The notes: a model not told the origin generated them from the letters alone. A stretch of 34,922 nucleotides of DNA from an uncultured Prevotellaceae bacterium (GCA_900316575.1 ONDJ01000023.1:1-34922); one strand, 5' to 3'. Shown: positions 1 through 8,726, numbered from the stretch's first letter. Numbers and translations: made by a program.

Positions 1-330
1 TGAACACGCTCTTCTATCAACACTCATAAGAATATTAAAAAAGAACTTGCTCTAAGGAGAAGTAACGTTTCTTGTACTACTCTAACTGTTGGTATGAAAT
101 TTTTTCTAAGAACGTTTGTTGCTTTGCGTCTTATTTTTAGCGCGAAAGCGAATGCAAAAATACAGCGGGATTTTTATCTTCCAAATTTTTTCGCGCTTTT
201 TTTGCGTTTTTTTTGATTTTAGCGTTGGATTTTGGAGCCATTTGTTGTGTATGGGATGGCTTTGGGGGTTATTTTTATAGAAAGAAATGTAAGTTTGGTT
301 TTGGGTTTGGGGGCCAAATTATCGGCAGGC
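1..330. other. Intergenic left edge with outward promoter
   Basis: No convincing gene is seen here. The stretch lies downstream of the minus-strand gene at 331-1332. Its only clear content is a minus-strand promoter (155-185) pointing out of the window. The part from about 160 to 240 is very T-rich on the plus strand. Confidence 0.6.
155..185 (-). promoter_or_regulatory. Bacteroidetes-type promoter for an off-window gene
   Basis: On the minus strand the sequence reads TTTG (182-185), a 19-base gap, then TATTTTTG (155-162). This matches the Bacteroidetes housekeeping promoter pattern (-33 TTTG, -7 TAnnTTTG). Transcription would run leftwards from about 148 towards a gene outside the window. 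Confidence 0.6.
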
Positions 331-1332
331 TTATTGGGGTTGTGTGGAGGGATTTTGCTTGCCTGAAAGGAATACATCGCGCAGAATGTTGATGGACTCG
401 GGATTCTGTTGTACGAAGGTGTCGATATGTCGCATTCGTTTTTGTTCGAGTATCTCATCGAAAGCGATGAGAATACCTGTTTCTTCGACATTTCCAAATT
501 GATGATTAACGGCTGTTCCAAAGACGCGCATGGTGGGACTGAGACCCATATAGGCGTTGATGAGTGGCGGAATGTTGTATCCGAGTTTGCGTACTTGGGT
601 GTTGAGTGTGTGGTAATCTTCTTTGAAGGTTGGTTTGTCAAATAGTTCTTCAAGTTGGCATCGTGGTGTGTCGATGGGTGCAGGATGAATGGGTGTGACA
701 AGTTGTTGTTTGTCGCCGAAGTGTTTGTTGAGGAAGTGGAGTATCATGTCTCTTGAGCGTCGGTTGAAGCTTGGATACATGGTCATTTTGCCGAAGAAGT
801 ATTTGATGGACGGCATGATGACGGTGAGTGCTCCAAGTCCGTCCCAAAGGTTGTCTAGTGCGAAGAGGCTTTTATAGGATTTTCGGGTACTTTGGTATTC
901 GAGTGTGACGAACGAGCGTCCGAGTTCGACGGTTGTGCTGAGGTAATCGCGTATGAATTCTTGTGAGAAGTGGAACATGTGGCTCGTGGCGAGATGTGGC
1001 TGCCCGTCTGGGGTGAAGGCACATTGTCGTCCAGGCAGAAAGCGGTATCCGCCGAGGATTTCTTGACTTTCGGGGCACCACACGATGAGTTGGTAGTAGG
1101 GATTGGGACCGAGGTCGAATTGGTCGAGATCGAGTGGCTCTCCTGTTCCTCCTCCTGCAGTGCGAAAGGCTATTTCGCGCAGGCGACCAATTTCGCGTAG
1201 TACGTTGGGGGCATTGTCGTTGGTGACGATGTAGATTTCGTTATTGGATTTGTTGGTGGAGCGTAGTTTGCGTGCGGGTGTAAGTTCTTGTTGGAGGGCT
1301 TGGCGTGAGACGGGGGGTATGATATTTTGCAT
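331..1332 (-). CDS. glsB: GlsB-like N-acyltransferase (glycine lipid synthesis)
   Basis: This 333-residue protein has a GNAT-type N-acyltransferase fold of the OlsB/hemolysin-related kind (roughly residues 50-240, including LGGYRFLPG and the ELGRSFV motif). In Bacteroides thetaiotaomicron the homologous GlsB attaches a 3-hydroxy fatty acid to the amino group of glycine, the first step of glycine lipid synthesis at the inner membrane. The next gene upstream in the transcript (1377-2213) is the O-acyltransferase expected to add the second acyl chain. The two are 44 bp apart with no promoter between them, so they are probably one transcript. The ATG at 1332 was chosen because the N-terminus is uninterrupted and there is no room for a longer start. 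Use of glycine rather than ornithine is inferred from the phylum, not seen in the sequence. Confidence 0.8.
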   Translation of the reverse strand: MQNIIPPVSRQALQQELTPARKLRSTNKSNNEIYIVTNDNAPNVLREIGRLREIAFRTAGGGTGEPLDLDQFDLGPNPYYQLIVWCPESQEILGGYRFLPGRQCAFTPDGQPHLATSHMFHFSQEFIRDYLSTTVELGRSFVTLEYQSTRKSYKSLFALDNLWDGLGALTVIMPSIKYFFGKMTMYPSFNRRSRDMILHFLNKHFGDKQQLVTPIHPAPIDTPRCQLEELFDKPTFKEDYHTLNTQVRKLGYNIPPLINAYMGLSPTMRVFGTAVNHQFGNVEETGILIAFDEILEQKRMRHIDTFVQQNPESINILRDVFLSGKQNPSTQPQ

Positions 1333-1376
1333 TTCTGTGGGTGATTTCTATATATAATACTGTGTGGTGGGTGGTG

Positions 1377-2213
1377 TTATTTATATTGTTGTGGAAGGGC
1401 ATAGACTTGGTCGTAAACGTATTGCGCCCACTGTTGTGGTGTGCGTGTTTTGTTGAAGGTTTGGTATGGTATGGGCTTGCCGAAAGTGATGGTAAATGTT
1501 TTTCCGCGATTTTTGAAGGTTTCGTCTGCAAGGTAGAGCATGGCGATATTGAATTTTATGTGGAGTGCTTTTGAGATGTTTGCGAGACGGTAGAAGAAGT
1601 TTGAGTTTTGTCCTTGGAAGTGTATGGGTACGATGTCGCGCTGTGTTTGTATGCTTTTTTGAATGAAGGTTTTTTTCCAGGGTATGTCTCGTATGATGCC
1701 GTTTTGTTTGCGTGAGCAGAGGTCGGCTGGAAACATGATGATATGGTTTTGTGATTGGAAGGCTTCGTTGACTTTATGTGCGAAGTCGTGTCCTTGGCTC
1801 CCGAATTTGTTGACGCCTACACAGAGAGGTGCTAATCCTTTGAGGTTCATGAGTAGGTCGTTGACGAGGTAGCGTATTTGTCCGTTATAGGTGTGTCCGA
1901 GAATTTTACCGATGCTGATGCCATCGATACCTCCGAGTGGGTGGTTGGAGACGAAGGTGTAGTGTTTTCCGTCGGTGGGACTGGGAAGGTTTTCTTGTCC
2001 TTTGGTTTGGATATTGACGCCTACGTAATTGACGGCTGCATCGAGCCAGGGTACTCCTTGTATATCGCCGATAGTTTGGAAAAATAGGTTGAGTTCGTCT
2101 TGGTGGGCTATGCGGCGCAGGTAGTTGATGATGAAGCGGGGTACGTAGTTTGCTTTGCGACCTGCTTTGTCGCGTAGGATTTGCTCAACATCGAGGAGTG
2201 GTTGGTGGGCCAT
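1377..2213 (-). CDS. glsA: GlsA-like O-acyltransferase (glycine lipid synthesis)
   Basis: This 278-residue protein is a PlsC/LPLAT-type acyltransferase. The catalytic box is NHPLGGIDG, an HX5D variant of the usual HX4D seen in the hemolysin/OlsA-like branch. A second conserved block, FPADLCSRK, probably belongs to the acyl-acceptor site. In Bacteroides the homologous GlsA esterifies the 3-hydroxyl of N-acyl-glycine to give mature glycine lipid. It is the promoter-proximal gene of the pair with glsB (331-1332). A TACCTTTG box on the minus strand at 2252-2259 gives a short leader. No signal peptide is seen; the protein is probably peripheral on the inner face of the cytoplasmic membrane. The family call is firm; the substrate is inferred from the gene pair. 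Confidence 0.8.
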   Translation of the reverse strand: MAHQPLLDVEQILRDKAGRKANYVPRFIINYLRRIAHQDELNLFFQTIGDIQGVPWLDAAVNYVGVNIQTKGQENLPSPTDGKHYTFVSNHPLGGIDGISIGKILGHTYNGQIRYLVNDLLMNLKGLAPLCVGVNKFGSQGHDFAHKVNEAFQSQNHIIMFPADLCSRKQNGIIRDIPWKKTFIQKSIQTQRDIVPIHFQGQNSNFFYRLANISKALHIKFNIAMLYLADETFKNRGKTFTITFGKPIPYQTFNKTRTPQQWAQYVYDQVYALPQQYK

Positions 2214-2251
2214 GTTGTATTGTATTGGGTGTTAGTGTTGTTTGCGAGGTG

Positions 2252-2259
2252 CAAAGGTA
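2252..2259 (-). promoter_or_regulatory. -7 box upstream of glsA
   Basis: TACCTTTG on the minus strand, 39 bp upstream of the glsA start, fits TAnnTTTG. No clear -33 TTG lies at the right distance, so this is a partial promoter match. Confidence 0.45.
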
Positions 2260-2293
2260 GGTATTTTTTGTGTGCTTGTTGGTTTTTGTGGTA

Positions 2294-2341
2294 TAAAAAA
2301 AGAGGGGCGACTTTCCTGGTATTGCCAGGGGGCGCCTCTCT
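2294..2341 (-). terminator. Terminator of rplS
   Basis: On the minus strand a GC-rich stem (GAGAGGCG pairing with CGCCCCTC around an inner CCTGG/CCAGG stem) is followed by seven T residues. It lies just after the L19 stop codon at 2375 and separates that gene from glsA. Confidence 0.85.
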
Positions 2342-2374
2342 CGTTTTGTTTGTAGAGATTGACTATAGGTGTAT

Positions 2375-2743
2375 TTAGTCTTCTTTCTTTGTTTGAACGC
2401 GGCGTTCTTTGATACGTGCTTTTTTGCCAGTGAGTGCTCGTAGGTAGTAGAGCTTGGCGCGACGTACTTTGCCTCGTTTGTTGACTTCAATACTTTCGAT
2501 GGCTGGGCTGTTCAGTGGGAAGATACGTTCTACACCTACGGTGCCAGACATTTTGCGCACGGTAAAGCGTTTTTGATTACCATGGCCTACAATTTTGATG
2601 ACTACGCCGCGGTAGAGCTGTACGCGTTCTTTGTTACCTTCGATGATTTTGTAGGCTACTGTTACGGTGTCTCCGGCGCGGAAGTCAATTTCGCGATTGG
2701 TGGTAGCGAAGGCTTCCTGGGCTGCTTTCAATAGGTCTTCCAT
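2375..2743 (-). CDS. rplS: 50S ribosomal protein L19
   Basis: This 122-residue protein matches bacterial L19 along its length: the FRAGDTVTV start of the beta domain, the [10 protein letters not shown] core, the [21 protein letters not shown] block and the basic tail with [20 protein letters not shown]19 sits at the 30S-50S interface of the large subunit. The frame is open further upstream to 2794, but those residues are low-complexity (Lys, Gln, Asn) and L19 proteins start with an MEDLL-like segment, so the ATG at 2743 was chosen. It is a single-gene unit with its own terminator at 2294-2341. The 264 bp between it and the symporter at 3008 contain no clear promoter match. Confidence 0.97.
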   Translation of the reverse strand: MEDLLKAAQEAFATTNREIDFRAGDTVTVAYKIIEGNKERVQLYRGVVIKIVGHGNQKRFTVRKMSGTVGVERIFPLNSPAIESIEVNKRGKVRRAKLYYLRALTGKKARIKERRVQTKKED

Positions 2744-3007
2744 TGTGTTGTTGGAATTGTGTTTTGTTTGGTTTTGTTTTGCTTTGTGGTACACAACGTT
2801 CGCAGTTGTCTCTCTTTTGCGCTCCTTGCGGGAGGTGTGCTTTGCCTCAAGCGTCTCCCTACGATTGATTTGTATCTATGCTTGGCTAAACGATGTGTAA
2901 ATGCGTTTTAGCGGCTTTTCGCGGGCGCATCTGCCAGTGGTTGTGCTGAAAGCGGGTGCAAAAGTGGGGAATGTTTTTTGTTTGGCAAAGACTTTGTGGT
3001 TTTTTTA

Positions 3008-4324
3008 TTATTCTTGAGGTTGATTGGGGGTTGTTTTTGTTGTTTTTGATTTTTGTTTTTGTGTTCTCAGGGCGTAGATAGTGATGACAATGAAGCTTAG
3101 TAGTGGGAGTGTATAGGAGATATTGACGGCTGGTTGGCCAAGAATGGTACCATAGTCGATGATGTGCCCTTGGAGTGGTGGCATGAGTGCTCCACCAACG
3201 ATAGCCATGACGAGGAAAGCTGCTCCAAGTGTGGTGTCGGCGGGTTGTACGTTTTCGAGTGCTATGCCGTAGATGGTGGGGAACATGAGTGACATGAAGG
3301 CGCTGATAGCTACGAGGCAGTAGAGTCCTATGGTTCCTTGGATGAGAATAGTACCGAGTGTAGCGAGGATGGCTCCTGTACCAAAAAGGGCGAGCATGTG
3401 TTGTGGACTTGTGTAGCGCATAAAAAGTGTACTGAGGAAGCGACTTGTAAGGAAGAGTGCCATAGCGAGGATGTTATAGCGCTGGGCGGTGGCTTTCTCG
3501 ATGCCGAGATTGTCGGCATATTGTATAATAAAAGTCCAAGTCATGATTTGTGCTGCTACGTAGAAGACTTGTGCGATGACGCCTTCGCGGTAGATGGGGT
3601 TGTGGAGGAGTCGTTGGAGGGTTTGTCGCAGGGGTGGTGCTTGGTTGGTGGCAAAGGATGTTTTGGGCATGGGTTTGAGGGCTATAATGACGAGCATGAT
3701 GAGGACAACGATGCCCAGGACTACGTAGGGGTCGCGTATGATAGCGAGGTCGTGTAGTCGAATGCTTTGTTTTTCTGCTTCTGTGAGTGTATGGAAGATG
3801 ATTTGCCCTGCGTCGTCGCGTCGGTCTGAGAGAAGCTGTGGAAGTACGATTTGCGAGGCTACTGCCATGCCCAGGAGTGAGCCCAAAGGGTTGAATGCTT
3901 GTGCGAGGTTGAGGCGTCGAGTGGCGTTTTCTCGGTTGCCGAGTGAGAGAATGAAGGGATTGGCTGTTGTTTCGAGGAAGGCGAGGCCGAAGGTGAGTAT
4001 GTAGAGGGAGAGGCAGAAGAAAGTGAAACTCTGCATATGGGCTGCGGGTATAAAGAGGAAAGCTCCTATGGCATAAAGGCCGAGTCCAAGGAGGATACTA
4101 CTTTTGTAGCTATAGCGGCGTATAAAGAGCGCTGCTGGTATGGCCATGGTGGCATATCCGCCATAGAAGGCGAATTGTATGAGCGAGGCTTTGGCAGCGG
4201 TTATTTCCATGAGTGTTTGGAAGGCTGCTACCATGGGGTTGGTGATGTCGTTGGCAAAGCCCCAGAGGGCGAAGAGTGTTGTGATGAGGCAGAAGGTGAG
4301 GAGGTGCTTGCGGGGTACTAACAT
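3008..4324 (-). CDS. fucP: FucP-type L-fucose:H+ symporter (MFS)
   Basis: This 438-residue protein has about 12 hydrophobic segments and belongs to the FucP branch of the major facilitator superfamily. The first helix carries the family hallmark FALWGFANDITNPMV; FucP relatives have an LWGFANxxxD pattern there. LETTANPFILSLG and NLAQAFNPLGSLLGM in helices 4-5 are also typical. FucP proteins import L-fucose, and some relatives other hexoses, with protons across the inner membrane. No fucose catabolic genes are adjacent, so the true sugar is uncertain. A well-formed promoter lies about 110 bp upstream (4432-4462), giving a leader of about 100 nt. The coding strand is strongly A/C-biased, like the neighbouring receptor. 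Confidence 0.85.
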   Translation of the reverse strand: MLVPRKHLLTFCLITTLFALWGFANDITNPMVAAFQTLMEITAAKASLIQFAFYGGYATMAIPAALFIRRYSYKSSILLGLGLYAIGAFLFIPAAHMQSFTFFCLSLYILTFGLAFLETTANPFILSLGNRENATRRLNLAQAFNPLGSLLGMAVASQIVLPQLLSDRRDDAGQIIFHTLTEAEKQSIRLHDLAIIRDPYVVLGIVVLIMLVIIALKPMPKTSFATNQAPPLRQTLQRLLHNPIYREGVIAQVFYVAAQIMTWTFIIQYADNLGIEKATAQRYNILAMALFLTSRFLSTLFMRYTSPQHMLALFGTGAILATLGTILIQGTIGLYCLVAISAFMSLMFPTIYGIALENVQPADTTLGAAFLVMAIVGGALMPPLQGHIIDYGTILGQPAVNISYTLPLLSFIVITIYALRTQKQKSKTTKTTPNQPQE

Positions 4325-4431
4325 AATTGCCTATTATTAATATTGTAAACTTTGTATTTGACAAATGATTTTGTTCGCTGGCTCTTTCGCGATGTGCAAA
4401 GGCAGCCTTACGCAGTTTTGTCAAGAAATCA

Positions 4432-4462
4432 CAAAAGTACTATTCTTTTTCTGCATACCAAA
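4432..4462 (-). promoter_or_regulatory. fucP promoter
   Basis: On the minus strand TTTG (4459-4462), 19 bases, then TACTTTTG (4432-4439) is an exact match to the Bacteroidetes promoter pattern. The start point is predicted near 4425. Confidence 0.75.
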
Positions 4463-4699
4463 GGCTCAGGCCCATAATTTGTTTTTTCGCTGCTTGTGTC
4501 ATTGTTTCGTGAGTCTCAACTATGGGTGGTGTGAGAGGAAACAAATTTACAGCCGTATTCTTTCAGTACGTGTAAAAGCTGTAAGTAAGACACAAGGCCT
4601 ACATAACATTCGCCATTCACCGCACATAATACAAAAAGCATCAAAGAAGCGGCCCAGCCACACACACCGCCACCTGCTTTATTTCCTAAAAAATAAGGA

Positions 4700-4730
4700 T
4701 TGCCCAAACCACACATCCACCCTACCTTTG
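4700..4730 (+). promoter_or_regulatory. Promoter of the TonB-dependent receptor
   Basis: TTG (4700-4702), a 20-base gap and TACCTTTG (4723-4730) fit the Bacteroidetes promoter. The predicted start near 4737 leaves a leader of only about 20 nt before the ATG at 4759. Confidence 0.7.
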
Positions 4731-4758
4731 CACCCAAAAATAAAAAGAGCCAAAACAA

Positions 4759-7170
4759 ATGAAAAACCTACTACTCACCTCCCTGCTAAGTCTCCTCATA
4801 GCAACGCCCATCTGCGCGGACATACTCCCTCAAGACAACACTACAGTGCCCCCCGACACCACACGCACCACACAACTCTCCCCAGCCCTCATTACCGTGT
4901 CCCAAAAAGAACACACTCCCCTGCGCTCAGCACCCATCAGTGCCACCACCATCAGTGCCCAAACACTTAGCGAGCAAAGCTTACACAACATCAAAAGCGC
5001 AGCCACACTCGTCCCTAGCCTCTACATGCCAGCCTACGGTTCCCATCTCACAGCTGCCACTTACATACGTGGCGTGGGCTCACGCAGCGGCTCACCAGCA
5101 GTAGGCCTCTACGTAGATGGCATACCCTATCTTGACAAAACAGCCTACGACTTCGGCTTCCTGGGCATACAAAGCATCGACATCCTGCGCGGACCACAAG
5201 CCACACTCTACGGACGAGGAGCAATGGGAGGTCTCATCCACATCCACAAAGCCGACCCACTCACCACACACGGTACCGAACTATCACTTCATGGCATATC
5301 ACGCACAGCTGGCTATCGCCTCGCAGCACAAACCTACCTACACCCAGCAAAAAACTTTGCCATCTCTCTCGGCGCATTCCACGAAAGTCAACGTGGTTTC
5401 TTCCAGAACACCACACTCCAACACAAAGCCGATCGAGGAGCCAACACGGGACTCCAAGCCCAGATTGCTTATAAACCCACACAAGCCTGGCGCTTAGGTC
5501 TCGACATCAACTACCAATACACCGACGAGAACTGCAACCCCTACCAAATAGACCAAGACCCCATCACAAACCTACCCCAAGGACAAATCACACAAAACTA
5601 CCAAAGCAACTACCGCCGAAACCTCCTCACCACAGGTCTCACCATAGCCCACACAGGCAAGTACCTCGACCTCACAAGCATCACATCACACCAATACCTC
5701 GACGACAACCTACAACTCGACAACGACTTCATCCAGCAAGATCTCTTCACGCTCCATCAACACCAAAGCACCAACACCCTCACCGAAGAAATCATCCTCA
5801 AAAGTAAATCCCATCGCAAGTGGCAACACACCACAGGCCTCTTCGCAGCATACCAAGACAGCCGCACCACATGCCCCGTCTTATTCAATCAAGACGGCAT
5901 CAGCTTTCTTAACGACCAAATGCAAAGCATCTTCCAAAACGTGCCTCACTCTATGAGCCTCACATTCGACGATGCCACATTGCCCTTCAACGCCAACTTC
6001 CGAACACCATCGTGGAACGTAGCCCTCTACCACCAAAGCACCCTGAAAGACCTCCTCATACAAGGTCTCTCACTCACACTCGGGCTACGCCTTGACTACG
6101 ACCGACAAAAACTCAACCTCAACAGCACCACCTCGCAGCCCGTCAACTACACCTACACCATGCCCCAATATCGCGTAGTCGCAAACCTACAAGCAACGCC
6201 ACAAGTCAGTGGAACCGTAGCCGAAGACACCTGGCAACTCCTCCCCAAGGCAGCCTTGCAATACAACCTCCCAGAGAACCAAGGCAACATCTACATCAGC
6301 GCAGCAAAAGGCTATCGCAGCGGCGGATACAACATCCAAAACTATTCCGACCTCGCACAACAACAACTCCGTCGCAACATGATGCTCGGCGTACAAGACT
6401 ACATCGCTCAACTCTTCCAACGCTTGCCTATACCCGAAGCCATGAAGGAGCAACACACCCAAATGATAAACTCACTCATTGAACCCCAAATACCCGCCCA
6501 ACCACAACCCAGTGCACTCTACTACAAACCCGAAACCTCTTGGAGCTACGAACTCGGCACACACCTCAACTTCCTCCAAAACAAATTACAAATTGATGCC
6601 TCCATCTACCTCATACAAACACACAACTTACAGCTCTCACGCTTCACCGAAAGCGGATTCGGACGCATCCTCGTCAACGCTGGTCGTAGCCAAAATATAG
6701 GAGGAGAAATCGAAGCCCGAGCAAGCCTACTCAAAGACCGACTCAGCATCACAGCAGCCTACGGCTACACCCACGCAAAGTTCACACGTTACGACCTCGG
6801 ACAGTCCAACGGACAAACCATAGACTACACCGACAACCGCGTACCCTTCATGCCCGAACACACTCTCGCAGCCACCGTAGCCTATCGACAACCCATCCAA
6901 AGCTTCATCACAGCCATCACCCTCGCAGCAAACCTACAAGCCACAGGACGCATCTACTGGGATGAAGCCAACACCATGCACGAGCCCTTCAACCTCCAAA
7001 CAGGTGCTCGCATCAGCATCGAAACAGAAGCAGGCATCAGTCTCACCCTCTGGGGCAAAAACCTCACCGACAGCGACACACGCATTTTCCAGTTCACCAA
7101 CATGGGACGCAAACTATCACAAAGCGGGCTGCCACGCCACTTCGGAATCGATCTCAGCGTGAAGCTCTGA
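4759..7170 (+). CDS. TonB-dependent outer membrane receptor
   Basis: This 803-residue protein has an N-terminal signal peptide (MKNLLLTSLLSLLIATPICA), a plug domain (about residues 45-170, with TYIRGVGSR, YVDGIPY and DILRGPQATLYGRGAMGG) and a long C-terminal beta-barrel ending in an aromatic/hydrophobic strand (GIDLSVKL). Such receptors use TonB/ExbBD energy to import large or scarce substrates such as iron chelates, cobalamin or glycans. No SusD-like partner and no N-terminal carboxypeptidase-like repeat are present, so it is not a typical SusC; a FecA/CirA-like metal-complex receptor is more likely. The substrate cannot be told. The coding strand is strikingly A+C rich. It has its own promoter (4700-4730) and a likely terminator at 7315-7349. 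Confidence 0.88.
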   Translation: MKNLLLTSLLSLLIATPICADILPQDNTTVPPDTTRTTQLSPALITVSQKEHTPLRSAPISATTISAQTLSEQSLHNIKSAATLVPSLYMPAYGSHLTAATYIRGVGSRSGSPAVGLYVDGIPYLDKTAYDFGFLGIQSIDILRGPQATLYGRGAMGGLIHIHKADPLTTHGTELSLHGISRTAGYRLAAQTYLHPAKNFAISLGAFHESQRGFFQNTTLQHKADRGANTGLQAQIAYKPTQAWRLGLDINYQYTDENCNPYQIDQDPITNLPQGQITQNYQSNYRRNLLTTGLTIAHTGKYLDLTSITSHQYLDDNLQLDNDFIQQDLFTLHQHQSTNTLTEEIILKSKSHRKWQHTTGLFAAYQDSRTTCPVLFNQDGISFLNDQMQSIFQNVPHSMSLTFDDATLPFNANFRTPSWNVALYHQSTLKDLLIQGLSLTLGLRLDYDRQKLNLNSTTSQPVNYTYTMPQYRVVANLQATPQVSGTVAEDTWQLLPKAALQYNLPENQGNIYISAAKGYRSGGYNIQNYSDLAQQQLRRNMMLGVQDYIAQLFQRLPIPEAMKEQHTQMINSLIEPQIPAQPQPSALYYKPETSWSYELGTHLNFLQNKLQIDASIYLIQTHNLQLSRFTESGFGRILVNAGRSQNIGGEIEARASLLKDRLSITAAYGYTHAKFTRYDLGQSNGQTIDYTDNRVPFMPEHTLAATVAYRQPIQSFITAITLAANLQATGRIYWDEANTMHEPFNLQTGARISIETEAGISLTLWGKNLTDSDTRIFQFTNMGRKLSQSGLPRHFGIDLSVKL

Positions 7171-7207
7171 GACAATAAGTTAGAGTTTAGGGCTTAATGT
7201 TTAGAGA

Positions 7208-7236
7208 CACGGGAGCGCAGGTCTCTCACTCGCAAT
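7208..7236. repeat. Degenerate half-copy of a dispersed GC-rich repeat
   Basis: CACGGGAGCGCAGGTCTCTC followed by ACTCGCAA resembles the start of the dispersed element at 10137-10226 (GGGAGCGCAGGCATCCTCGC) but is diverged and lacks the second half. Confidence 0.35.
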
Positions 7237-7314
7237 AAGAAAAAGCCGGAATCTTCGGAAAATCCAAAACCGCCGCAAACTTTAACCCTCAAAAACGCTC
7301 AACTCCAAAAACAA

Positions 7315-7349
7315 CCCTCGCAAGACCAAGCCTCGCGAGGGTGTTTTTT
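7315..7349 (+). terminator. Rho-independent terminator
   Basis: CCCTCGC and GCGAGGG form a 7-bp stem around a short loop, followed by TGTTTTTT on the plus strand. It lies between the plus-strand receptor and the convergent small peptide gene, and probably ends the receptor transcript. Confidence 0.75.
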
Positions 7350-7379
7350 CAACTTGCATATGTACAAAGCGCATAAACA

Positions 7380-7555
7380 CTAATTCTCCTCAGCCCACGA
7401 ACGGCCACGCGTGCGAGCACCACCGCTGCTAGCGCCGCCATAGCCTATACCACTATTGCCGCCAACGCCCGAAACCTCATTGCTACCCGTCAGCAAAGAC
7501 CCTGACACCAACGCAGATAACACAACCGAGGAGTAACATAAAACTTCTTATTCAT
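7380..7555 (-). pseudogene. Small Gly/Ser-rich peptide gene, frame-disrupted
   Basis: Reading leftwards from an ATG at 7553-7555, the frame starts MNKKFYVTP and then shifts. In a second frame the sequence continues VVLSALVSGSLLTGSNEVSG, GVGGNSGIGYGG and ends RTRGRSWAEEN before a TAG at 7380-7382. The region is 176 bases, one short of a 58-residue gene, so a single base is missing near the tenth codon. The layout (short basic start with a YxTP motif, hydrophobic patch ending in GSLLTGS, Gly-rich stretch, Trp near the C-terminus) resembles small uncharacterised peptides I recall from Prevotella and relatives; that is memory, not a search. A good promoter stands just upstream (7595-7626). It could be a real one-base deletion, a sequencing error or programmed slippage. 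Confidence 0.5.
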
Positions 7556-7594
7556 AGCAAATAAACAACAAATAAAAACATATAAACACAGCCG

Positions 7595-7626
7595 CAAAAA
7601 TAAAAACAAACCACCTACCAATCCAA
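7595..7626 (-). promoter_or_regulatory. Promoter of the small peptide gene
   Basis: On the minus strand TTG (7624-7626), 21 bases and TATTTTTG (7595-7602). The predicted start near 7588 gives a leader of about 33 nt to the ATG at 7555. Confidence 0.55.
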
Positions 7627-7675
7627 GAAAACACACATTTTCCAAAGAAAAAGACCATAATAAAAAATAAAAGCA

Positions 7676-7683
7676 TACCTTTG
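7676..7683 (+). promoter_or_regulatory. -7 box of the GH25 lysozyme gene
   Basis: TACCTTTG matches TAnnTTTG. No TTG lies at the right -33 distance. Its position shows that a TTG codon at 7681, inside the box, cannot be the translation start and supports the ATG at 7744. Confidence 0.55.
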
Positions 7684-7743
7684 CCACGCAAACATGTGGG
7701 CAACCAGCAACTTTCTCCCAGCTACCCACTCAAACCCAAGCCT

Positions 7744-8586
7744 ATGACTTTCCAACTACGAACCACACTGCTCTGCACACTTGCCGCAGCATTTCTCCTA
7801 ATGCCATCACAAGCAAGCGCACAACGACGTACGAAAGCCAGCCAAAACGGACTACCCACACCCGTGGTCAACTCCACCCCCGACACACCTGCCCGCCAAG
7901 CACCTACCGACCACCCAACAACCGACAGCAGGCTCATCACCATCAACGATCAAGCCCCCACCAACCAACACACACGTGGCAACATCAACAACCTCTATGC
8001 TGAGGGCATTGACATCTCACACCACCAGCACCACATCGACTGGGACCAAGTAGCCACAGAGCCCATTTCCTACGTATATATCAAAGCTACAGAAGGACGC
8101 ACTTTCGTTGACGACCGCTACGCACGCAACATCAGCGAAGCACGACGCGTAGGCCTCAGCGTAGGCAGCTACCATTTCTACCGGCCTAACACCCCTTGGC
8201 AAGAACAATTTGCCAATATGACCAACATCGTCAAAGTTGAAGAGCAAGACCTCGTCCCACTCATTGACGTAGAAGTAAGAGGCAACGTCAGCGAAAGCAA
8301 ATTCATCGCCGATCTCAAACTCTTCATTCAAGCCGTAGAAAGCCACTACGGCAAACGCCCACTCATCTATTCAGGCCAGCACTTCTACAATAAGCACCTT
8401 GCAGGCCACTTCCCACAACACCAATTCATGATAGCACGCTACAATGCCGATCGCCCACTACTCTCCGACGGCAAAGACTACATCATGTGGCAATACTCCG
8501 AGCGCGGACGTGTATCAGGCATCAGCACCAACGTTGACCGAAGCCGCATCATCGGCGACTTCTCACTGCGCGAACTCGGCATGTAG
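7744..8586 (+). CDS. Secreted GH25 lysozyme (muramidase)
   Basis: This 280-residue protein has a signal peptide (MTFQLRTTLLCTLAAAFLLM ending near SQASA), a short low-complexity linker and a GH25 domain from about residue 85 to the end. Family motifs are EGIDISHHQ (Asp90), YIKATEG, SVGSYHFYRP, the catalytic DVE pair (Asp175, Glu177) and the late MWQYSERG block. GH25 enzymes cut the beta-1,4 bond between N-acetylmuramic acid and N-acetylglucosamine. With a signal peptide it would act in the periplasm or outside the cell, in wall turnover or against competitors. No holin or phage gene is adjacent, so a phage lysin is unlikely. The start was chosen for the signal peptide and because an in-frame upstream start would lie in the -7 box. 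Confidence 0.9.
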   Translation: MTFQLRTTLLCTLAAAFLLMPSQASAQRRTKASQNGLPTPVVNSTPDTPARQAPTDHPTTDSRLITINDQAPTNQHTRGNINNLYAEGIDISHHQHHIDWDQVATEPISYVYIKATEGRTFVDDRYARNISEARRVGLSVGSYHFYRPNTPWQEQFANMTNIVKVEEQDLVPLIDVEVRGNVSESKFIADLKLFIQAVESHYGKRPLIYSGQHFYNKHLAGHFPQHQFMIARYNADRPLLSDGKDYIMWQYSERGRVSGISTNVDRSRIIGDFSLRELGM

Positions 8587-8662
8587 TACACACAAACCTT
8601 TCTCCCAAACCTACACCCTAAGAAAACAAATCACACACATCATACTCCCCACACACGACACA

Positions 8663-8726
8663 AACGCAAAGGCGAGCATCGTTTCCCACCGGCACAACGC
8701 AAAAACGACGAGCACACCTTTGCGTT
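8663..8726. other. Imperfect inverted repeat between lysozyme and pseudouridine synthase genes
   Basis: AACGCAAAGG at 8663-8672 pairs with CCTTTGCGTT at 8717-8726, and the pairing continues imperfectly inwards (GAGCATCGTTT against AAAACGACGAGC). The right arm contains CACCTTTG, one base off a -7 box, so this may be a terminator, a structured leader or a promoter of the downstream gene. Confidence 0.45.

Larger units (their letters stand above)
4325..4758. other. Divergent intergenic region between fucP and the TonB receptor
   Basis: This 434-bp region separates two divergent genes and holds one good promoter for each (4432-4462 minus, 4700-4730 plus). The middle (about 4463-4699) shows no gene or terminator. 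A further minus-strand TAAATTTG box at 4542-4549 lacks a -33 partner. Confidence 0.6.

Noticed and set aside
7744-8586. Phage endolysin
   Set aside because: It has a signal peptide and no phage genes around it; a chromosomal secreted lysozyme is the simpler reading.
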